From NCBI GenBank assembly GCA_005888745.1, contig VBBS01000030.1, positions 1-64,000 on the forward strand: a DNA stretch of 64,000 nt, given 5' to 3'. The notes beneath the pieces are model-generated. The model saw nothing but the letters and a program-made list of their open reading frames with translations, was not told the DNA's origin and did not search any database. The first letter of the stretch is position 1. The number at the start of each line of letters is the position of its first letter. Positions 18,401-26,297 of the stretch are shown here, one piece after another. Origin of the DNA: Candidatus Bathyarchaeota archaeon. GTDB taxonomy: Archaea; Thermoproteota; Bathyarchaeia; 40CM-2-53-6. The position numbers and the translations under genes were made by a program.

Positions 18401-18807
18401 TGTAGAGTGCGCTTGGAAATGGTCATGGTTGTGTTCGGCGGAATTACGTAGACATGTCCAGGCTTCACCCGGGTCCCATCAGTAACTTCTTCCACCGCCA
18501 GCTTCGTTGTCCTGGAGAGAAGCTCGGTCAACAAGCTCTTGTAGGTAGGGTCAAGGTGCTGTACCAGTACCAGTGCCATGTTAATGGTTGAGGGGAGATC
18601 TTGGAGCAGCTGCGTGAAAGCTTCGAGTCCCCCTGCAGAAGCACCGATCCCCACTATTGAGAACGAATCGTCACGAGTTCGATCGCCGACAAGGACCTCC
18701 GTGCTCTTTCGTGTGGTTGACTCCGCGGGCCGAGAAACCAGTTTCCTCTCCCGGGCACCCACATGCCTCTTCTTCACACGTCGTAACTCGACGAGTTTTT
18801 GGACCAA
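15403..18807 (-). CDS. CheB/CheR-PAS hybrid sensor histidine kinase
   Basis: A 1134-residue soluble protein. Residues ~50-235 are a CheB methylesterase domain with its Ser (GIGASAGG), His (LVQHLDP) and Asp (LSGTSMDG). Residues ~260-530 are a CheR methyltransferase with the SAM loop WIPGCSTGEEVYS and IICRNLLIYL. A PAS-like domain (~575-690) leads into a long coiled coil rich in NEEL repeats (~710-790), another PAS (~795-905), a HisKA dimerisation domain with MVGHDLRNPLQ, and a HATPase with ITNALQAMPDGG, DTGIGIP and GVGLGLAVTKRL. Such proteins link methylation-type chemistry to phosphorelay. The start is TTG; the receiver gene follows with a 4-base overlap. Confidence 0.95.
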   Translation of the reverse strand: MVQKLVELRRVKKRHVGARERKLVSRPAESTTRKSTEVLVGDRTRDDSFSIVGIGASAGGLEAFTQLLQDLPSTINMALVLVQHLDPTYKSLLTELLSRTTKLAVEEVTDGTRVKPGHVYVIPPNTTMTISKRTLHLKPRVEIDRRHTPIDQFLESLAEDQKSRAIGVILSGTSMDGIHGLRAIKDEGGITIAQDEKSAKYYDLPRSAVAAGCVDLILRPQDIAQELVKLSQHPYVPYLETETAEKLLPQSDLDKIFSLLRKATGVDFADYKHATIKRRILRRMLILKTNKMEDYLNNLKTNPGELSSLFQDILINVTGFFREPQTFDALKQEVFPNIMKKRSADDPIRIWIPGCSTGEEVYSLAIILVEYLDHSSVHPPIQIFATDVNETVLEKARDGVYAASASISAERLRRFFAKTNGSYQVNKTIRRMCVFARQDVTADPPFSKLDIIICRNLLIYLGPALQKKLLPIFHYSLKPTGFLVLGDFETVGAFDNIFKVANKRFKIYSKKPVVTRKPLDFSTTYIAERQVGKPAVNRPSESQFPEPEIFKEADRILLTKYTPASVIVNSELEIIQFRGRTGSFLEPAPGKASLNVLKMAREGMMTDLRNALDRAKRTGETVRKEAIAIRSDGKYLDVNLEVVPLKTNQTQPSFLVAFEESLPNPGSSVALRRTGGEKSKKLKRAEDLKLVRLQQELSATKDYLQSIIEDKEAANEELKAANEEIQSANEELQSTNEELETSKEELQSTNEELTTVNEELQNRNLELTQVNNDMTNLNASVNVPVLMMGSDLRLRRWGPLADKLFNLKASDLGRSIFDINLGFQIPDLKETINEVVDNTISKEIEAKGPQGHWFLVRIGPYRTADNKIEGAVLAFVDIDRLKQGEAKLRARSEHLEDLVEERSRMLSNTTRLAAIGETAGMVGHDLRNPLQTIINTIHLAKEAMKTNSAPTEKDPRVENALETIREQADFMNKIVSDLQDYAKQSKPTFVEYDVQRLINDSLSSIPVPKSVEVSSSLETGFPKLKVDPGLLRRAFTNIITNALQAMPDGGKLKIRAWTSHNIAAVSFQDTGIGIPEDVKAKMFNPLFTTREKGVGLGLAVTKRLIEAHKGEIKVFSKVGEGTTLTVEIPLDLRR

Positions 18808-18940
18808 TCAGCAAACGCTTGAGGATAATTCCCGCAGCAGACTCGGCCTCGTAGAATATAAAAGAACGACCCCACGAACTATACAACGACGGTTGAGAAC
18901 GCAATGAGTCTTCAACCGCCTCCCTCATAGTTGACAAGAG

Positions 18941-19723
18941 ATGGTTACTCATGCAGAAGCAAAGATCCACCGCGTCGGCCCACGACACACCATATACCTC
19001 GCGAAGGATCTAGTCGAGGATAGCACCTTTCCATTCCGCGTTGATGAGGATCTTACTGTGAGGATCGAAGGAGACGCCCTGATAATAGACAAGGACGGAA
19101 GGAGTGGCCGCCGGCCAACAAAGCTGGACGAGGCCCATGGCTATAAAGACAAGATATTGACGAAGACTCTGGACATCCTCAGCTTTTCTCCTCTCACTTC
19201 AAAAGCAGAGAGAATCAACCAGATGCTGAGCGAGATTCATGAAGCCGAAATGCTCGAATCACGCGTAAGACACATGCCAAAAAATGAGCACGCCATCTTC
19301 CTCTGGGAGGAAGAGACATTCCTCGACATGGTCTTATCAGAATTCTTCGATCAAGGAGCAACTGGCAAAGCACCGAAGGGCCTGTTTTCGCAAAAAGACC
19401 TCTCAGGTCTAGACAAGCCCGAAGCGATCAAGAAGATAAGAGGTTGGATGGCCGAGGTGCACGCATCAAACGAAACCAATCTCCCAACCAGAATCGCAGT
19501 GGAAGACTACTCCTGGTTCTTACAAAATGGATTGAGCAAGGGACTAATGGACTTGGAGCAGAGCATCGGGCGCAGAGTGAAGGAGAACATGACAATCCTC
19601 TGCGGATACAACGTTTCGAAGCTAACCGATCCCAAGCCTTTGGAGATGTTGCTCGGTTTCCACGGCTATGCGATTCTTGACCAGCCCTTCAGAGCATATA
19701 GAAGAGAAGAGGCGGCCCGATGA
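18941..19723 (+). CDS. AbrB-like / MEDS-type sensory protein
   Basis: The 260-residue product has an N-terminal ~50-residue beta-rich segment (HTIYLAKDLVEDSTFPF) resembling archaeal AbrB-like domains. Its C-terminal part (residues ~110-255) resembles the MEDS (DcmR sensory) domain: an early HAIFLWEEETFLDMVLSEFF and a terminal ILCGYNVSKL followed by LGFHGYAILDQP. MEDS domains bind small hydrophobic ligands and sit in regulators and kinases. The gene diverges from the CheB/CheR kinase over a shared 133-base region, suggesting a common signalling module. The MEDS call is moderately sure, the AbrB call less so. Confidence 0.65.
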   Translation: MVTHAEAKIHRVGPRHTIYLAKDLVEDSTFPFRVDEDLTVRIEGDALIIDKDGRSGRRPTKLDEAHGYKDKILTKTLDILSFSPLTSKAERINQMLSEIHEAEMLESRVRHMPKNEHAIFLWEEETFLDMVLSEFFDQGATGKAPKGLFSQKDLSGLDKPEAIKKIRGWMAEVHASNETNLPTRIAVEDYSWFLQNGLSKGLMDLEQSIGRRVKENMTILCGYNVSKLTDPKPLEMLLGFHGYAILDQPFRAYRREEAAR

Positions 19724-19777
19724 AAATTCTCCTCGACGAGGTCGCAAAAAGAGGACTGCGGCCGGGATTATGGGACA

Positions 19778-19798
19778 GTGTATAAATTGTTATATACC
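19778..19798 (+). promoter_or_regulatory. Palindromic TATA/operator element, copy 1
   Basis: The 21-base sequence is an imperfect inverted repeat: arm GTGTATAA, spacer ATTG, arm TTATATAC, then C. It contains the TATA box of the following small gene, whose ATG lies 39 bases further on, and differs in one base from the element at 20263-20283. A dimeric repressor bound here would block TATA recognition. Confidence 0.6.
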
Positions 19799-19837
19799 TA
19801 CACGACTGGCGAAAGTGAAGGGCGGAGGGCATCAACC

Positions 19838-20089
19838 ATGGCCAAATTTATGCTATCAATTCGCGAAGAAGCATTCCAGATAATATCTGCGGAAGCGAGG
19901 GATAGAGGCGTGTCAGTGCAAGAATTATTGAGAGCTGTGATCTTGCCAGAATGGGTTAAAGACAATGTCGGACCGTCCACCTTGCACCCGCCTTTAGGGG
20001 AGGCTGGGCCACAGATGGCTAGGTACTCGATGCCTTCGAAACAACCGGATCCCTTCATCAAAATCCAATCGGCCGGGTCAAGAATCTAG
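19838..20089 (+). CDS. Small RHH/CopG-like hypothetical protein
   Basis: 83 residues starting at ATG 19838, preceded by GGCGGAGG eight bases upstream. Upstream in-frame start codons overlap the promoter and are unlikely. The first ~45 residues (FMLSIREEAFQIISAEARDRGVSVQELLRAVILPEWV) have the strand-helix-helix spacing of ribbon-helix-helix DNA-binding proteins; the rest is Pro-rich and probably disordered. It could be the regulator that binds the palindromic element in its own promoter. The RHH assignment is an inference from pattern. Confidence 0.6.
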   Translation: MAKFMLSIREEAFQIISAEARDRGVSVQELLRAVILPEWVKDNVGPSTLHPPLGEAGPQMARYSMPSKQPDPFIKIQSAGSRI

Positions 20090-20262
20090 GCCCCAGGCGC
20101 TCAAGACCAGAAATTCCTCACCGGACCCCTTCTGACTGTAACGACTAATATTCCGATCTGAGGCAAACCTGCCCAGAGTCATCTTCAGTCCGGACTCTCC
20201 AGAACCAGCCCTTACAGGATTAGCAGCTAGGCGAGAACTTGGATTTTAAAATCTCTGACTAG

Positions 20263-20283
20263 GTGTATAAAATGTTATATACC
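20263..20283 (+). promoter_or_regulatory. Palindromic TATA/operator element, copy 2
   Basis: GTGTATAA, spacer AATG, TTATATAC, then C. It is identical to copy 1 at 20 of 21 positions, while the surrounding sequence is unrelated. It supplies the TATA box for the small gene that starts at 20347, giving a leader of about 50 bases that includes a Shine-Dalgarno sequence. Confidence 0.6.
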
Positions 20284-20346
20284 AATTGAACCCGTAGTAG
20301 AATATTCTTGGAAGCGCAAGATATACCCGATTTCGGAGGTGAACTG

Positions 20347-20562
20347 ATGGAGAAACTCAAACCTGGAGATAGAGTATGGGTCAAGAACCCGCGCTCGGTA
20401 GCAGAACGCAAGATCGGCACGATAATGTCGACAAAGAAAACGAGGAACGGCCAACGATACATTGTAGAATGGGACGTTGATCTGGAAGAAACCCCGAACC
20501 ATCACCCAGGATACCTCGAGAAGGAAATAGCTCCCATGAACCGCAGAGGTATCAGCAAATAG
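20347..20562 (+). CDS. Small SH3/KOW-like basic protein
   Basis: 71 residues from ATG 20347, chosen because GGAGGTGA lies a few bases before it; a TTG at 20308 would be close to the predicted transcription start. The sequence (KLKPGDRVWVKNPRSV, then GTIMSTKKTRNGQRYIVEWD) looks like a small SH3/KOW-type beta-barrel with a basic surface, often nucleic-acid or ribosome associated. It shares its promoter element with the upstream small gene, so the two are probably co-regulated. Function unknown. Confidence 0.7.
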   Translation: MEKLKPGDRVWVKNPRSVAERKIGTIMSTKKTRNGQRYIVEWDVDLEETPNHHPGYLEKEIAPMNRRGISK

Positions 20563-20932
20563 AGGAAAAGCTGAAAGATCGCTCCTACTAAGTACGATAA
20601 CTACACCCCGATTGTGAAGATATCAAAACCTGCCCGCTAATTCATCTTCTGAAAGCATCGGGAGCTTTACTCAACCGACTAACAAATTCAACTTCCGGCG
20701 AAGAATACTTCTAGAGTCTCTCACCGTGGGCCTTTTCCGCGTAGAATAGCTCCTAGCTCGTCGAATGAAAACCTAGTCTAGTCATCGTCGAGTGTTAGTC
20801 GGAGGCTTTTTGCCTGACGAATTCGACGAGTCCATCCTTGAACTTGGTGCTCGCCTGACTGCAGTTGCAGAATGGCCTGTTGATTGACACTCCGATCGCC
20901 CTGCCGCCTCCGAGAATGGCTCATGCCTAGGA
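20563..20932. other. Intergenic region with possible gene debris
   Basis: No complete gene is seen. On the minus strand, roughly 20900 to 20796, a frame reads SINRPFCNCSQASTKFKDGL and continues briefly to a stop. It looks protein-like but has no start and borders the alpha/beta-hydrolase remnant on the other strand, suggesting two gene fragments joined near 20905-20930. Confidence 0.3.
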
Positions 20933-21463
20933 GGGGACCCGACCCAGGTCTTCAACTTCGTCCCGATCTCTGGAGAGGTCGACTTGTACATCAAGCCGAG
21001 CCTCTTCCCATCGTGCTTCGCAAACGACCTGAAAGCCGACAAAGCTGCCGTCCTAGCTTCTGAGCAGCGCCCAGTGGCTCTTGGTGTACTGGAGGAGAAG
21101 TCGAGAGTACCTGCATGGAAGACAATTCCGTCATGGTACCTGATCGGAACACTCGATCTAGTAATTCCGCCATTCGCGCAGTTCTTCATGGCCCAACGTG
21201 CACACGCAACAATCACCTACGCTAACGCGGCGCACCCATCCATGATATCTCATCCCAGAGCAGTGGCCGATCTGATCATTCAAGCGGCACAAAGCCAAGG
21301 CAAATCCAACAAACTCGGAACTAGGCACTCACACCAAATAGTCTCTAGGAATCAGCGATTCCACAACCGCTCTTGCGTCGCGAGGTGCTCGGTGCAATAC
21401 CTCCCTTCCCTTTTTCTAGATGAAATTTCTTGTGAGGCAGGGTTTCTTGTCGAGACAGGCTGA
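20933..21463 (+). pseudogene. C-terminal remnant of an alpha/beta hydrolase
   Basis: The frame resembles only the last ~120 residues of alpha/beta-hydrolases of the esterase/epoxide-hydrolase-like type: LYIKPSLFPSCFANDL, then RVPAWKTIPSWYLIGTLD, which holds the acid residue region, and ANAAHPSMISHPRAVADLI with the catalytic-His position near AAHPSM. The nucleophile (GxSxG) half is absent, and there is no start codon near the family-like beginning (~20940). After ~21303 the frame runs on as unrelated sequence to 21463. This is a 5'-truncated relic. Confidence 0.6.
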
Positions 21464-21511
21464 TCAAAGGCGTTAATCCGGGTTTTGATGATAACGGAAG
21501 ATACCGGGAGT

Positions 21512-22225
21512 CTAGAGCTCTATCCGAAAGATTTCCGCTCGGGTTTCTAAGGGATTCCCAGATTCGAGATCAAGGCTGACTCTGGACGAGTCTTGCAGAC
21601 CTCTCCTCTGTACTCGCGTCATACGGTTGAACCAGAATGAGACGATCGGCACAAACCAGATCAATAGCCTAACGTGTACTCCGAGGAAGAACCAGTCCCA
21701 TGGAACTGTGAGAGAGAACAGCACTACTATAGTCAGGACTGTTAGTCTGCTTCGTATTTTTCGAAACCTTATCATTTGGTCGCTGTCGACGAGCTGCTTT
21801 TCCTCTTGTGCGATCAAGTGGGCAAATCCAGCCATTATGGAGAGAGAGCCCGCATGGACGAACGTGAACAGGGTGGAAGCATAGTTCTGAACATCCTGTG
21901 TATTGTTCAAAGACACTGCTTGGTCGAATAGGTAAGGAATGATCGCGACAAGGATCAGTAGCACGACGTTTAGGAACGTTACAAGACGTGTCTCAACAGG
22001 CAGAACCGACATGTCACTGGTGTAGATTATCCAGCTCGTAATGAGGATCAGAAAGACGAATAGAAACTCTAGAATGTTCCTGTTGATATCACCTGCATTC
22101 GATGCCGTGCTATTGGTTATCACCAGGCTGATCGCGCCGATCGAGAGGGAGAGTCCATAGATCAGATCGGACAATGTCTCAAGTCGCGGTCGAGGATGTC
22201 GATTTTGCTGCTCACCCTGTTGCAT
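21512..22225 (-). CDS. TMEM175-like / DUF1211-type six-helix membrane protein
   Basis: A 237-residue protein with an N-terminal RLETLSDLIYGLSLSIGAI segment at residues 15-33. It resembles the R-x-x-x-(F/L)SDxxx signature of TMEM175-family potassium channels. Five further hydrophobic helices and a polar tail follow. The family conducts K+ or H+ leak currents in endosomes and many prokaryotes, so a channel role is an inference. A second, 5'-truncated copy with long stretches of identical DNA lies at 40515-41026. ATG at 22225 is the only reasonable start. Confidence 0.65.
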   Translation of the reverse strand: MQQGEQQNRHPRPRLETLSDLIYGLSLSIGAISLVITNSTASNAGDINRNILEFLFVFLILITSWIIYTSDMSVLPVETRLVTFLNVVLLILVAIIPYLFDQAVSLNNTQDVQNYASTLFTFVHAGSLSIMAGFAHLIAQEEKQLVDSDQMIRFRKIRSRLTVLTIVVLFSLTVPWDWFFLGVHVRLLIWFVPIVSFWFNRMTRVQRRGLQDSSRVSLDLESGNPLETRAEIFRIEL

Positions 22226-22405
22226 GGGTATTCTTGGATCCTCGACCCTTAAAACTCGGCTAATAGAAAACTAGCTATCTAAGCGGATCGAAAACCTCCA
22301 AGGAGCATTTTCCTTCAATGCGCGAGAATGATAACGTCTCGTGCAGACCTTAGGTTCAAGTAGCTGCGAATGCTATATGGACGTTTCAAGGTAACTATCG
22401 TCGCT

Positions 22406-22645
22406 TCAGATCAGTTTAGGGTCCCTGAATACTGGGAGCTTCGGTTTTTCTTGGGGACGGATGCCTACATCGTAGCGTGTGGAGACTTCTATTCGGAAAA
22501 TCAGCATCAGCTCTTTGATCTTCATTGGAACGGACTCTTTGTCCTCCCACGTCTCATAAACGTCGAGGATTTCTCTTACGAATCCCGGAGCCAGACCAAT
22601 GTATTCCAGACCCAAAACAGTCCTCCCATCGAGGCTTCGTTGCAA
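22406..22645 (-). CDS. Hypothetical small protein
   Basis: The 79-residue minus-strand frame from TTG 22645 has globular composition (GRTVLGLEYIGLAPGFVREILDV segment, residues 7-29) and is preferred over the opposite-strand frame of similar length. No domain, signal peptide or operon partner is recognised. Frame choice is uncertain. Confidence 0.35.
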   Translation of the reverse strand: MQRSLDGRTVLGLEYIGLAPGFVREILDVYETWEDKESVPMKIKELMLIFRIEVSTRYDVGIRPQEKPKLPVFRDPKLI

Positions 22646-22831
22646 GAACTTAGACAGGTCAGCTAGCTGAAACTACTCGCCTTATCGTAATGACTACGGC
22701 GAATCACTCTAACCTAACTTGAACACTACAACTGGTTTATGCGAGGCAAAACCTTCAGAAGACGTCGCTTCGCTTCACTATCAAGCTAGAGCATAAGAGT
22801 TAAAGAAATTATCGGATGAACGGGCGCGTAC

Positions 22832-23314
22832 ATGCAAAAGATCACGCCTTTCCTCTGGTTCGACGACAAAGCGGAGGAGGCCGCGAAATTCTACACTTCG
22901 ATTTTTAATAATTCAAAGATTGGAAGGATCAGCCGCTACGGAAAAGCGGGTTATGAGGTCCACCGCAGGCCTGCGGGAACTGTAATGACCGTGGAATTCC
23001 AAATTGAGGGGCAAAAATTCATAGCACTAAACGGCGGGCCTCCGTTCAAATTCACAGAGGCCGTGTCATTCTCCGTCGACTGCAAAACGCAGAAGGAGGT
23101 GGACGAGCTTTGGGAGAAGCTCACCGACGGGGGAGATGAAGGAGCGTGCGGCTGGCTTAAGGACAAGTACGGTTTGTCATGGCAGATCAATCCTACGATT
23201 TTGGGTGAGATGCTACAGGATAAGGATCCTAAGAAAGCCGGACGGGTAATGGAGGCAATGCTCAAGATGAAGAAGATCGACATCATGGCTCTGAAAAATG
23301 CATACGAGGGTTAG
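22832..23314 (+). CDS. VOC-fold protein of the PhnB/YjdN type
   Basis: 160 residues with the typical opening [19 protein letters not shown] and the second-repeat [17 protein letters not shown] near residues 76-92. It ends in the W-hydrophobic-P element (LSWQINP) and a C-terminal helix. These betaalpha-betabetabeta (vicinal oxygen chelate) proteins include demethylubiquinone-methyltransferase-like and fosfomycin-resistance-like members; most PhnB-like ones have unknown substrates. ATG at 22832 is about 30 bases after an AT-rich AGTTAAAGAAATTA region. Single gene. Confidence 0.93.
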   Translation: MQKITPFLWFDDKAEEAAKFYTSIFNNSKIGRISRYGKAGYEVHRRPAGTVMTVEFQIEGQKFIALNGGPPFKFTEAVSFSVDCKTQKEVDELWEKLTDGGDEGACGWLKDKYGLSWQINPTILGEMLQDKDPKKAGRVMEAMLKMKKIDIMALKNAYEG

Positions 23315-23406
23315 GTTATCTAACTAGGAAACTATCTTTTACCTAATCGGCCTCAGAAGTAAAATCATTTATACTACCGTGCTCGTGCGAGTATAGAGGC
23401 ATTTAC

Positions 23407-23949
23407 TTGAGTGACGATATCGGGGACATACGAAAAGAGCTGCGAGAGGAATTCAAGTCGCTGAAGAATGAGATACGACGCCAAGTCTCCCAAGCTCTAG
23501 ACAAGCCTGGAAATGGTTCAATCAGGGTTGATATCAACAAGGATGACATGGCTCAGACCGAGCCCTCCTTCGTTGTCGTGAAGGACCTCGTCAAACAGAT
23601 TCGCGAGAACGTGAAATCGAGCCTGGCTACACGAGGAGAGATTGCTGTCGATGAGCTTGTCGATAGCATGCCTGAGACTACTGCAGCCGAGCTCCTGAAA
23701 TCGCTGGCCAACACTGACAGACTCAAGATGGTCAAGGTCCTGTACACCTCGAAGAAGACTTTCTCAGACTTCAAAACAGTCACCGGGCTTGAGGCGGCCT
23801 CTGTCAACAATCACTTGAAGAGCCTGCTGAACATCGGGCTCGTCTCACACAGCGACGAGGGAGGCTACGAGCTCACCACGAGAGGGAGGATCCTCGTCAG
23901 GACTTTAGCGTTGATGAGCGAAGCGCTCGGAGGAGAACACGTTGATTGA
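23407..23949 (+). CDS. ArsR-type winged-helix transcriptional regulator
   Basis: 180 residues. The first ~45 form a charged helix (IRKELREEFKSLKNEIRRQV) suited to coiled-coil dimerisation. Residues ~105-175 are a winged helix with ANTDRLKMVKVLYTSKK, the recognition-helix region ASVNNHLKSLLNIGLV and a wing. It starts with TTG, after an imperfect palindrome ATACT..AGTAT at 23373-23396 that may be an operator or contain the TATA. The stop overlaps the next start by eight bases, so this regulator and the following membrane protein are coupled. Confidence 0.85.
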   Translation: MSDDIGDIRKELREEFKSLKNEIRRQVSQALDKPGNGSIRVDINKDDMAQTEPSFVVVKDLVKQIRENVKSSLATRGEIAVDELVDSMPETTAAELLKSLANTDRLKMVKVLYTSKKTFSDFKTVTGLEAASVNNHLKSLLNIGLVSHSDEGGYELTTRGRILVRTLALMSEALGGEHVD

Positions 23950-25201
23950 GATAGGACGAGACTCGGGGCTGTCGCTAGCGACGAGACGAATCGCAGCCAC
24001 ATTGATTGGAGTGTCAGCGATTCTCGCCCTCGTCTGGATCATCAGGGGACCCCTCGGAATCCAACAGTACTCCCTTTCCTTACTTCTCGCCGGTTTCAGC
24101 TTGGGGTTCCTGGGCCGGGTCTTTCGCACAGAGACTATCTCGGGAGCGGGTAGAGCGCTTGTCAGCTTCCTCTGGAACCTAACGTGGGCAGTTGTCGGAA
24201 TCATACTGGGAATCTGGATTTTCGGTTGGGTGGCATCCCTGCAGTCCGACGTCTTTCCAGCTGCCATTTCAAGCCGGACTCCCAGTCTTGTGGTTGCGGC
24301 GATAGCTGCCGGTCTAGGAGCATACGCAGCGCAGAGGCTTGGCTTGGCGCGGAGGTGGAGGGCGACTCCCTTCATCGTCACCGAGGGCAAAGGGCCGACA
24401 ATGGAAGGAACCAAACTAACCGTGAAACAAGACACAGTGGGCATGCCGATCAGGCGCGAGGGACGGACCATCGGATGTGTGCTGATGGGTGAGGTTTCAA
24501 CCACTTTTAAGACCCCCATGGGAACGGTGAGCGCATCGCTACCAGGTCCAGTCACAACAGTAGGAATCCCATTCCAAGGGAAAACAACGACCAACGGCGA
24601 GGTCGTGAAGATGACTGGAAAATCGGCGAACGAACTGTTTGCGGAGACAAGTTCGCGGGGAGACGAGTTGGACGTTGGACGGATAAGACTTCGCGACGGC
24701 TGCATGGGCGACCGATGGAAGATTGGCCCACTCATCTTCGACTGGGACGGAGACGGGGAGCATCATCCAAAAGAGCGATGGCTGGCGAAGGGAACTGGTA
24801 ACGCCTACATCACTACAAACGGTCACCATGCTATGGCAAAGTGGAACGGAAGCACTCTTTCTGTAGGGGATGGTTTGATGGAGCTCTCGGCTGGGTCTGA
24901 CAGTTTCTCCTACTCTCCCACTGAGGTGCGGACGGCATCTCCACTTCATGCGCTCCGCATCACCCAGGACAAGATCACACTTGACATTCGAAGGTTCACC
25001 CTGAAGGTTTCAGGGGACACCGTCGTCCTCAGAACTGAGGACAAGACGAGCAGGACAGAATCGAAGGCACTTGCTAACGATCTTCGATCTCTGCTCACAG
25101 AGACGGCAAAGAAGCAGGTGAGAGATGTGATGGAAGGAAACCCGATCGACATCAGCGAGATGCTAAACACCACTGAGGAGGCGCTTGCGAAATATGATTG
25201 A
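23942..25201 (+). CDS. Membrane-anchored beta-rich protein, partner of the wHTH regulator
   Basis: 419 residues. Residues ~15-140 hold four hydrophobic helices (for example IAATLIGVSAILALVWII and ALVSFLWNLTWAVVGIILG). Residues ~150-390 are beta-rich and Gly/Thr-rich with repeated short strands (GTKLTVKQDTVGMPI, FSYSPTEVRT), and a helical tail ends the protein. No known domain is recognised. The start TTG overlaps the upstream wHTH gene by eight bases, so the two are translationally coupled. A surface or membrane stress-response role is a guess. The long open frame on the opposite strand at 23905-24735 is a shadow. Confidence 0.75.
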   Translation: MIEIGRDSGLSLATRRIAATLIGVSAILALVWIIRGPLGIQQYSLSLLLAGFSLGFLGRVFRTETISGAGRALVSFLWNLTWAVVGIILGIWIFGWVASLQSDVFPAAISSRTPSLVVAAIAAGLGAYAAQRLGLARRWRATPFIVTEGKGPTMEGTKLTVKQDTVGMPIRREGRTIGCVLMGEVSTTFKTPMGTVSASLPGPVTTVGIPFQGKTTTNGEVVKMTGKSANELFAETSSRGDELDVGRIRLRDGCMGDRWKIGPLIFDWDGDGEHHPKERWLAKGTGNAYITTNGHHAMAKWNGSTLSVGDGLMELSAGSDSFSYSPTEVRTASPLHALRITQDKITLDIRRFTLKVSGDTVVLRTEDKTSRTESKALANDLRSLLTETAKKQVRDVMEGNPIDISEMLNTTEEALAKYD

Positions 25202-25211
25202 GGAATCTGCA

Positions 25212-26297
25212 ATGATCACCGAATCAGAACAAGTTGAGACGGGACTCATGAAAGCGATTGTCCGCGACCGATACGGATCACCGGACGTACTCCAGCTTAA
25301 GGAGTTGGAGAAACCTGTTCCGAACGATGTTCGCGGAGTATTGGTAAAGATCCATGCGTCCTCCGTGAATCCCGCTGACCGGCATGATGTGAGAGGGCCG
25401 CCCTTCTTGTTACGACTTGTCCTGCCCCTGTTCGGATTAGGCATGGGAGCGCGCCGGCCAAAAGAACCCGGAGTCGGCAGCGATTTCGCCGGGAGAGTCG
25501 AGGCTGTCAGCAGTAATGTGACTCAGTTCAAACCCGGAGATGAAGTATATGGTGTATGCAATGCCGGCTACGCCGAGTACGCGACTGCTCGTGAAAACAG
25601 GATAGCTCTGAAGCCAACGAATCGTTCTTTTGAAGAAGCCGCTGCCGTCCCCATCGCCGGATTCACCGCACTACAAGCTCTCCACAACCATGGGCACCTC
25701 CAGCCCGGACAGAAGGTATTGATCAACGGCGCGGGCGGTGGAGTAGGAACGTTCGCGGTGCAGATTGCCAAGGCTTTCGGAGCCGAAGTCACGGCCGTGA
25801 CCAACACAGGGAATATAGACCTGGTCCGCTCCCTCGGCGCAGATCACGTAATCGACTATACCAAGGAAGATTTCGCCAAGAACGGACCACGCTACGACCT
25901 GATCTGCGACATAGCCGCTAGTCATTCAATATCTGACTACAAACGCATAATGAATCCCCACGGGATCTTCGTCCTTGTCGGTATGAGAGACAAGATCATC
26001 CGGCGCTTGCTCTATTTTGCAATTCGAAGGCCATTGGCGTCAAGGGGAGACAAGAAGTTTATCTTTTTCATAGCAAAATCAAACCAGGAGGACCTCGTGA
26101 CATTGAAGAGGCTCATGGAAGAAGGAAAGGTCGTGCCCGTGATCGATAGACGCTATACGTTGAGTGAGACTGCCGACGCTATTAGATACCTTGAAGAAGG
26201 CCAAGCCAGGGGAAAAGTGATTATCACGGTAAGTCATACTGATCAAAATCCGGTCCTGTCAGGCTCACACATTTCGTCTATGAGAGAGTTGCTATGA
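25212..26297 (+). CDS. Zinc-independent quinone oxidoreductase-like MDR enzyme
   Basis: A medium-chain dehydrogenase/reductase. The catalytic-domain opening MKAIVRDRYGSPDVLQLKEL begins at ATG 25248; ATG 25212 gives a 12-residue leader and has GAGG upstream. NADPH is bound by VLINGAGGGVGTFAVQIAKA near residue 165. The pattern matches NADPH:quinone reductases, which lack the zinc ligands of alcohol dehydrogenases. It probably reduces quinones or alpha,beta-unsaturated carbonyls. The stop overlaps the next gene (ATGA), an epimerase-like protein, giving a two-gene operon. Confidence 0.92.
   Translation: MITESEQVETGLMKAIVRDRYGSPDVLQLKELEKPVPNDVRGVLVKIHASSVNPADRHDVRGPPFLLRLVLPLFGLGMGARRPKEPGVGSDFAGRVEAVSSNVTQFKPGDEVYGVCNAGYAEYATARENRIALKPTNRSFEEAAAVPIAGFTALQALHNHGHLQPGQKVLINGAGGGVGTFAVQIAKAFGAEVTAVTNTGNIDLVRSLGADHVIDYTKEDFAKNGPRYDLICDIAASHSISDYKRIMNPHGIFVLVGMRDKIIRRLLYFAIRRPLASRGDKKFIFFIAKSNQEDLVTLKRLMEEGKVVPVIDRRYTLSETADAIRYLEEGQARGKVIITVSHTDQNPVLSGSHISSMRELL

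Noticed and set aside
20782-21216. 144-codon minus-strand frame
   Set aside because: It is antisense to the alpha/beta-hydrolase remnant, whose plus-strand frame has clear family-like sequence.
23905-24735. 276-codon open frame on the minus strand
   Set aside because: It lies opposite the coupled wHTH/membrane-protein genes; its translation is Ser/Pro/Arg-rich with no domain and no ribosome-binding site, as expected for an antisense shadow.
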